NCBI GenBank assembly: GCA_044344495.1
Contig: JBIJCW010000070.1
Coordinates: forward strand, 1 to 10,063
Origin: CAZDUS01 sp044344495
GTDB taxonomy: Bacteria; Verrucomicrobiota; Kiritimatiellia; CAIKKV01; CAITUY01
Reading direction: 5' to 3'
Length of the DNA stretch: 10,063 nucleotides
Below the pieces are notes generated by a model that saw nothing but the letters and a program-made list of their open reading frames with translations, did no database searches and was not told the DNA's origin. Below, in pieces: positions 5,184 through 10,063 of this stretch (position 1 is the first letter of the stretch; every line of letters starts with the position of its first letter). The position numbers and the translations under genes are program-made.

Positions 5184-5810
5184 ATGAAAGCAACAAGACA
5201 ACAGAAGAACTCGAATTACGGAACCGCCATCATCGCTTCAACCTGTCTCATCCTGTTGAGCCCCTTGACAGGACACGCTCAAAATGCGGACGAACAAGTG
5301 TTGACAGCCTCTGGCGCAGGTGATCTGAAGACGTTTACCGCGTTAGTGAAATCCGACGCTAGGTCAATCGCCGCCCAGGACCGCTATGGAATGCGCCCGC
5401 TGCACTGCGCGGCGAAGGCGGGACAGATCGCGATCATCAAGATACTTCTCGCGAATGGCGCCGATATTATGGCCCAGGACAACCGTGGCTGGACGGCTCT
5501 GCATCACGCCGTGGACAACAAACACGCCGAGGCAATGGAGTTGCTGATCGCGTACGGAGCGACAGTGGATGCTCGCAACACCATGCAATGGACTCCACTC
5601 CACCTGGCGGTGTTAAAAATGGACAAACCCATGGTTCTCGCGCTGATCAGTCGCGGGGCGGACGTCTATGCGAAAACCAGCCGCGAGTTCACTCCTTATA
5701 ACCTGGCCGTGGACAGCGGAAAGCGGGACATCGCGGATCACCTCGTCGCCGCCATGGTTAATCATGACCAGCAAGCACAGCCGTTAAAGGTTGCCCTTTC
5801 ATTGAATTAA
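5184..5810 (+). CDS. Exported ankyrin-repeat protein
   Basis: A 208-residue protein with AAGGA about 10 nt before ATG. Residues 1-33 are a signal peptide (hydrophobic AIIASTCLILLSPLTG, cleavage likely after GHA). The rest is about five ankyrin repeats from residue 34 to 195, the middle three being canonical (RPLHCAAKAGQ, TALHHAVDNKH, TPLHLAVLKMD, each followed by LL/LI and GAD/GAT turns); the first and last are capping repeats. Ankyrins are protein-binding scaffolds, so in the periplasm it may hold the cysteine protein encoded upstream or contact the sensor kinase downstream; that pairing is inferred from gene order only. The kinase gene follows after 75 nt. Confidence 0.85.
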   Translation: MKATRQQKNSNYGTAIIASTCLILLSPLTGHAQNADEQVLTASGAGDLKTFTALVKSDARSIAAQDRYGMRPLHCAAKAGQIAIIKILLANGADIMAQDNRGWTALHHAVDNKHAEAMELLIAYGATVDARNTMQWTPLHLAVLKMDKPMVLALISRGADVYAKTSREFTPYNLAVDSGKRDIADHLVAAMVNHDQQAQPLKVALSLN

Positions 5811-5885
5811 TCATGGCAGGGGAAGAGATACACTCTTCGACTCGTCAGAACGCAACTCGCAGCGGAAATCCATAGGAGGTGGATC

Positions 5886-7121
5886 GTGAATCCGAACATT
5901 GTTGCCCGGTCATTCTCCCTGTCATCATCCGGCACGCACCGGCAATTTGCCGTGGCACTGGTTCTGGTCTCCGTGATCCCCTTGCTGACCCTCTGGCGCG
6001 TGAATTCATCCCCTTCCTATCCGACAGGAAACGCCTGGACAGATATGGCGACGATCGCCCTGTCGCTCTGGGTCGCAGTCCTGGGTTTTATCCTGATCTC
6101 CAAATACCCGGCCAACATTACCCGCCTGAGGACTTACCTGGAGAACATGGCGGAAGGTGAATTTCCGGAAGCGGTTTCATTAATCCGGACAGAGAACGAT
6201 ATTCAGTCAATCGAATTCTCTTTGAATGTCATTCTGGGCCGTTTGAAAGAGCGGATCACATTGGTTGAGGCTGAAAAAGACGAAATCGAAAGGCAGTTGT
6301 ATCAGGCGCAAAAGTTGGCCACATTGGGAAACTTGGCGGCCGGAATCGCCCATGAAATTAACGCCCCCGCTCAGTTTGTGGCGAACAATCTGTTTTTTCT
6401 AGAGGATTCAGTGAAGAAATTGGGGCGCGCGTTGGATTGCAAAACGTCGCGCACCCAGGCGCCAACCCTGGACACACCGGCGCTGGAACGCGAGTGCCTG
6501 CAGGCTATCGCTGAATCCATGGACGGACTGGGACAGGTCGTTGAACTGGGCGCGGCACTGAAGGGGTACATGCATCCCGGTTGCCATCAAACAAAACGCG
6601 AGACCAACCTGAACAAAGTCGTTGACGAAACCCTCATCCTGTCACGCAACATTTGGAAGAACGTTGCCACGATTCAGAAGGACTATGATCCCGGCTTGCC
6701 GTCTGTCCTCTGTTATGCGGGCGAACTTCGCCAGGCCGTCATGAACCTCATCATTAACGCGACCGACGCGATCGCTTCAAAGGGTGAGGGCCGAAGTCTT
6801 GCCAACGAAATCATAACCCTAAAAACCCGGCAGGAATCCGGAACCGTGACCATTTCGGTTACGGACACCGGGACAGGTATTCCGAAACAGGCACGGGATA
6901 AGATATTTGAACGCTTTTTCACAACCAAAGCACCCGGAAAAGGCACAGGTCTGGGTCTCGCACTGGCTTATTCAACGGTAGTGGAAAAACACGGAGGCAC
7001 TATGTCGTTTGACACTGTGGAAGGTCAGGGCACAACATTTACCATCACGATCCCGATGGTGAGCAGCGAAGCAACATCAAACCCGACAGAAAGGCAACCA
7101 CACGATGAATCAACTGATTAA
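5886..7121 (+). CDS. Membrane sensor histidine kinase
   Basis: A 411-residue kinase starting at GTG 5886 with a near-perfect AGGAGGT (5874-5880) 5 nt upstream. Two membrane segments (about 21-37 and 54-72) enclose a very short external loop of some 16 residues, so there is no large sensor domain. A HAMP-like linker (about 73-125) and coiled coil lead to the DHp domain with H156 (AAGIAHEINAPAQF). The ATPase domain has the N-box N291 (MNLIINATDAI), G1 D327 (DTGTGIP), F-box (FERFFTTK) and G2 (GKGTGLGLALAYS), all intact. The short loop suggests it senses the membrane or a partner, perhaps the exported proteins upstream. Its 3' end overlaps the REC gene by 17 nt, so that protein is its most likely partner. 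Confidence 0.9.
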   Translation: MNPNIVARSFSLSSSGTHRQFAVALVLVSVIPLLTLWRVNSSPSYPTGNAWTDMATIALSLWVAVLGFILISKYPANITRLRTYLENMAEGEFPEAVSLIRTENDIQSIEFSLNVILGRLKERITLVEAEKDEIERQLYQAQKLATLGNLAAGIAHEINAPAQFVANNLFFLEDSVKKLGRALDCKTSRTQAPTLDTPALERECLQAIAESMDGLGQVVELGAALKGYMHPGCHQTKRETNLNKVVDETLILSRNIWKNVATIQKDYDPGLPSVLCYAGELRQAVMNLIINATDAIASKGEGRSLANEIITLKTRQESGTVTISVTDTGTGIPKQARDKIFERFFTTKAPGKGTGLGLALAYSTVVEKHGGTMSFDTVEGQGTTFTITIPMVSSEATSNPTERQPHDESTD

Positions 7122-7794
7122 CATTTTGATTGTGGATGATGAACCCAAAGCCCGGTATGCCTTGGGACGGCTTTTTGCCATAATTGAAGGGGAGAAAACG
7201 TACCGCGTGTTTGGGGCCAGTGATGGCGCCAGTGCCGTGGAGGTTCTCTCCAGAGAACCCATCGATGCAGTCCTGCTCGACATTCAAATGCCGGGCGGGT
7301 CTGGTCTGGAGTGGTTACCTCGCTTGCTGGAGACGCGTCCGACGGCGGCGGTCATCATGGCCACCGGCGTGAGCGACGTGGATAAGGCGGTCCGCGCCAT
7401 GAAAGACGGCGCAACCGATTATCTGCTCAAGGGGTCCATTTCACCCTGGGCCGTGGGGCAAATGATCACGAACGCCGTCGAGAAGGTCGCGCTTCGCAGA
7501 GAACTCCGACAGCAACAGGAACGACTTCGATTTCTGGAACGTCACCGCATCATGACTGAAAGTCTGGGCTCCGTGTGTCACCACATCAGCCAACCCATGA
7601 CGATCCTGACCAGCTGCCTGGAGCTCATGAAGAACGAAGCCGGCCAAATCCCGGCAAGTGCGATGCTTGACGAATCCCTGGAAGCCGCGAACAGGGTAAA
7701 CCTGCTTCTGGATAAATTCCAAAAACTGTGTTTATACAGTACAGAACCCTATCTTCACGGACATAATATTATTGCACTCACTCCGGCTGCGTGA
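7105..7794 (+). CDS. Response regulator with a DHp-like C-terminal domain and no ATPase
   Basis: A 229-residue protein. Residues 1-125 are a receiver domain with the acidic pair D11/D12, phospho-acceptor D59 (LLDIQMPGG), T87 and K109 all present. After a coiled coil (about 126-150) comes an H-box-like segment, LGSVCHHISQPMTILTSCLE, with H159 in the place of the phospho-His and H160 in place of the usual Glu, followed by a second helix up to about 215 as in DHp four-helix bundles. There is no HATPase domain and no DNA-binding domain. It may pass phosphate from D59 to H159, dimerise with the kinase, or act as a phosphate sink. AAAGG lies about 10 nt before ATG; the gene overlaps the kinase gene. 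Probably the last gene of the operon. Confidence 0.85.
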   Translation: MNQLINILIVDDEPKARYALGRLFAIIEGEKTYRVFGASDGASAVEVLSREPIDAVLLDIQMPGGSGLEWLPRLLETRPTAAVIMATGVSDVDKAVRAMKDGATDYLLKGSISPWAVGQMITNAVEKVALRRELRQQQERLRFLERHRIMTESLGSVCHHISQPMTILTSCLELMKNEAGQIPASAMLDESLEAANRVNLLLDKFQKLCLYSTEPYLHGHNIIALTPAA

Positions 7795-7807
7795 GAAGTG
7801 CTCCTCA

Positions 7808-8064
7808 GGGCAGACATATCTAAATTCTGAAGGAATCAGAGGAATTTTAACACCCGCTGCGCTCAAGTCGCAAAGAACGCAAAGGGGAGAGACTGATCCC
7901 GCGTAAAGGCAGTTAGAAATATTTTCCTTTAAGCGAACCGTGGCGTTTATTTTGATGCCATGTACCCGTGGCAACGAAATAAACGCCACATTTGACCTTT
8001 GCGCACTTTGCGACTTGAGCGAAGCGGGTGTTAAAATCGACTTGGGATTTAGATGCGTCTGCCC
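7808..8064. repeat. Nested long inverted repeat between convergent genes (MITE-like)
   Basis: Three concentric pairs of arms: outer 7808-7827 with 8045-8064 (17 of 20 match), middle 7845-7885 with 7996-8036 (38 of 41), inner 7940-7953 with 7976-7989 (13 of 14), and an apical TGCCA/TGGCA at 7956-7960/7969-7973. The left side carries about 54 unpaired bases (7886-7939) against 6 on the right. It fills nearly the whole gap between two operons that converge here, so it could end transcription from both sides, although no T-run flanks it. The cgcaaag-type core resembles dispersed intergenic repeats seen in many environmental genomes; a non-autonomous mobile repeat is the likeliest origin. Confidence 0.75.
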
Positions 8065-8086
8065 CGTGGGCATCCTGGGGCAACCG

Positions 8087-9508
8087 CTACGGGGTGAGTA
8101 ACGTCAGACGGTAGAATTTGGCGCGGCTAATGCCCATCTGTTGCGCAGCCGCTGAGACATTACCGTTTGCTTTCGCAAGGGCCCGCCGGGCCAGTAACCG
8201 CTCAGCCGCACGCAAATTCACTGGAATTTCATCGAACCCGGGCGCCGTCGCGCCTTCCTCCGCACGGTGGGTGTCCCCGGCAAGAGGCTTTTCCTGAAAA
8301 TGAAGGTTTTCAGGAGCAATGCTTTTCCCGGCACATTCAATCAGCGCCCTTTCAATCCTGTTTTTTAATTCGCGCACATTCCCCGGAAAAAACTGTTTCT
8401 TCAGAAGAATGACGGTCTCCTCCTTGAAATCGGGGCAAGGCAATCCCATTTCCAGAGAGAGTTTCAGGGCAAAATGCCGGGCAAGTAACGGAATGTCCTC
8501 GGCGCGTTCGCGTAACGGGGGCAGAATAAAGGGAAAAGTGGCCAGGCGGTAGAAAAGATCGGATCGGAAGGTTCCGCTGGCTATTTTAGATTCCAAGGAT
8601 GCGTTGGTCGCCGACACGATGCGCACATTTGTTTTCAAACCCTGGGTCGCACCAACCGGCACTACGATGCCGTCTTCCAAAACGCGCAACAGTTTTGCTT
8701 GTATGCTCAAGGGCATGTCGCCAATCTCATCCAGAAAGACGGTCCCTCTGTCCGCCATCTCGAAACAGCCCTTGCGATCCGCCGCCGCGCCGGTAAAGGC
8801 CCCGCGAACATGCCCAAACAGCATGGAATCGGCGAGTTCCGAGGGAACCGCAGCACAGTTCACCGCCACAAAAGGCCGGATGGAACGGTCGCTTCCGTAA
8901 TGGATTGCGCGCGCCACCAACTCTTTGCCCGTGCCACTCTCACCGGTGATCAGGACTGAGGTATTGGGCGTCCGCTGTAGCATGCGGATATCGAGTAATA
9001 TTTTATGGATGGCCGACGACGTGCCCACAAACGCTTCAATACCCCATCGCTCAGACTCCTGTCGCGTCATGAGTGATAACCGGTCAACCAGACCTTCCGC
9101 ATTCTGGGCAATGGCCCGATAGTGAACAGTCCGCTTCACCGTCGCCAACAGGTCTTCCGGGGTGAACGGTTTTTCGAGAAAATCGAAGGCACCCAACCGT
9201 AGGGCCTGTATCGCCACATTCTTGTCCGCACTGCCGGTCATCACAATGACCTCAATCAACGGATTCTGTTCCTTGAGTATCTTAAGAAGGGCCAACCCAT
9301 CGAGTCCACCGGGCATCTTAACATCGGTGATGACAATATCCGTCGGATTATCCAAAAACGCTGCCAGACCCTTTCTGGCATCCGTAAAGCACTGCACCGA
9401 ACACTCTGCTGCACTCAAAAGGCCCTTGATCAACTCGCAAAAGCTGGCTTCGTCGTCAAAAACCGAAACGGATAAGCGCCGGGCTGACGACGGTTGAGGC
9501 GAGGTCAT
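8087..9508 (-). CDS. NtrC-family sigma-54-dependent response regulator
   Basis: A 473-residue activator in three parts. The receiver (about 10-125) has D18/D19, phospho-acceptor D62 (ITDVKMPGG), T91 and K113. The AAA+ domain (about 158-390) has Walker A GESGTGKE (189-196, K195), the sigma-54 contact loop GAFTGA (236-241, intact) and Walker B VFLDEIGD (D260/E261). The C-terminus (about 435-473) is a Fis-type HTH (GNVSAAAQQMGISRAKFYRL). It hydrolyses ATP to open sigma-54 promoters when phosphorylated. AGGAG lies 8 nt before the ATG, which overlaps the stop of the kinase fragment as ATGA, so the two were translated together. A sigma-54-like site precedes the operon at 4629; regulation of it by this protein is only a proposal. 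Confidence 0.93.
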   Translation of the reverse strand: MTSPQPSSARRLSVSVFDDEASFCELIKGLLSAAECSVQCFTDARKGLAAFLDNPTDIVITDVKMPGGLDGLALLKILKEQNPLIEVIVMTGSADKNVAIQALRLGAFDFLEKPFTPEDLLATVKRTVHYRAIAQNAEGLVDRLSLMTRQESERWGIEAFVGTSSAIHKILLDIRMLQRTPNTSVLITGESGTGKELVARAIHYGSDRSIRPFVAVNCAAVPSELADSMLFGHVRGAFTGAAADRKGCFEMADRGTVFLDEIGDMPLSIQAKLLRVLEDGIVVPVGATQGLKTNVRIVSATNASLESKIASGTFRSDLFYRLATFPFILPPLRERAEDIPLLARHFALKLSLEMGLPCPDFKEETVILLKKQFFPGNVRELKNRIERALIECAGKSIAPENLHFQEKPLAGDTHRAEEGATAPGFDEIPVNLRAAERLLARRALAKANGNVSAAAQQMGISRAKFYRLTLLTP

Positions 9509-9930
9509 CTACCACACTCCTGACTATCCGCGCCGGGATGCCTGGGAAAGCCAATGACGACGGTGGTGAAATCCGGGACCGAGGTATCCACACTCATTCG
9601 GGCGCCATGCAACTCGGCGATCAGTCGGGCAGAATAGGCGCCGAGCCCAGTGCCGTGCTTTTTCCCTTCAGTCGAAAACTTCTGGAAGAAACGATCCCGG
9701 ATGCTTTCCGGAACGGATCCCCGGTTTCGAAGGCTCACCTCCATCGGATCACCGTTTTTGAATCGAAAGATCACCGACTTGCCGGTTGGTGAAGCCTCCA
9801 GAGCGTTCTTCAGGAGGTTTCCGAGCATGGAGTAGTACAACAAAGGCTCACCCTGCACCACAAACACATCGGTCTTTGTGCAGGGATGGTCATCAATCCT
9901 CATGTCAACGGTAAGGTTCTTGGCCTTCAT
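9505..9930 (-). CDS. Histidine kinase ATPase domain, apparently missing its 5' part
   Basis: The readable 141 residues are just the ATP-binding domain of a sensor kinase: N-box LGNLLKNALEAS (N42), a relaxed G1 (LRNRGSVPE), F-box FFQKFSTEGK and G2 HGTGLGAYSARLIAELHG. The style matches kinases paired with NtrC-like regulators. No phospho-His domain or sensor region is present. The frame stays open upstream only to a TAG at 9976-9978, and none of the frames up to the window edge shows an H-box. The ATG at 9930 lacks a Shine-Dalgarno. Most likely a truncated kinase, so the neighbouring regulator may have lost its partner; a short stand-alone ATPase protein is the alternative. Confidence 0.65.
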   Translation of the reverse strand: MKAKNLTVDMRIDDHPCTKTDVFVVQGEPLLYYSMLGNLLKNALEASPTGKSVIFRFKNGDPMEVSLRNRGSVPESIRDRFFQKFSTEGKKHGTGLGAYSARLIAELHGARMSVDTSVPDFTTVVIGFPRHPGADSQECGR

Positions 9931-9980
9931 GAGCGTCGTGTGGTGACTATTGAGACTTGCATAATATAGGAATGACTAGA

Positions 9981-10063
9981 TCACAAAGAAAACTCGGCTT
10001 GTTTCCAGAAAGCCCGGACAAGGGAAGGGCGTTTTTGCATTCGTCGCAACGCCTTTCGAGCAT
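9981..10063 (-). other. Possible 3' end of another minus-strand gene
   Basis: One minus-strand frame is open from the window edge to a TGA at 9981-9983 and reads a basic helical tail (ARKALRRMQKRPSLVRAFWK). If real, another gene ends 50 bases before the kinase fragment, which would place the truncation point of the kinase between 9931 and 9980. Too short to identify. A plus-strand ATG at 9972 also opens a frame to the window end. Confidence 0.2.

Noticed and set aside
8062..8094. Intrinsic terminator for the sigma-54 activator gene (ccccgt pairing with acgggg)
   Set aside because: The 6-bp stem includes the stop codon, competes with a nested GCCCC/GGGGC stem, and has no T-run after it; the long palindrome next to it is the better candidate.

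Overview
The window reads as a stretch of Gram-negative bacterial chromosome: lipoprotein-free signal peptides, an NtrC-type sigma-54 activator, a membrane histidine kinase and remnants of a REP-associated transposase. The gene set (REC protein with a kinase-like CHH box, RAYT remnant, secreted ankyrin protein) would fit the PVC group (Kiritimatiellota, Lentisphaerota or Verrucomicrobiota), but that is inference from flavour, not from a marker gene.

Region 1 (87-3544) is a mobile element bounded by imperfect terminal inverted repeats. It carries five co-directional, tightly packed genes: a DDE transposase (TnpA), three small helix-turn-helix proteins that are paralogues of one another, and a second DDE transposase (TnpB, DD35E). 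Both catalytic triads look intact. Two different DDE recombinases plus a tandem triplet of HTH proteins inside one pair of ends is the most unusual thing here. The TnpA ribosome-binding site lies in a hairpin made from the subterminal repeat; the TnpA frame stays open through the next three genes; and an A9 run sits between the third HTH gene and TnpB. The element is richer in G and C than its surroundings. It abuts, and appears to have truncated, a minus-strand gene for an exported protein.

Region 2 (3546-4598) is a gene-poor scar: the truncated exported-protein gene, an unassigned stretch, a strong REP-like hairpin and the decayed 3' end of a RAYT (Y1 transposase) gene.

Region 3 (about 4600-7794) looks like one plus-strand operon behind a candidate sigma-54 promoter: an exported transglutaminase/papain-like protein, an exported ankyrin-repeat protein, a two-TM histidine kinase and a REC protein whose C-terminus is a DHp-like domain without an ATPase. 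A plausible reading is a cell-envelope sensing module in which the exported proteins work on or feed the kinase.

Region 4 (7795-8086) lies between convergent operons and is almost wholly a nested palindrome of about 257 bp, MITE-like and probably able to act as a two-way transcription barrier.

Region 5 (8087-about 9975, minus strand) holds an intact NtrC-family sigma-54 activator overlapping by ATGA with a preceding kinase gene of which only the ATPase domain can be read; the kinase 5' part is missing or broken. The activator is a natural candidate to drive the sigma-54-like promoter of region 3, but nothing in the sequence proves this link.
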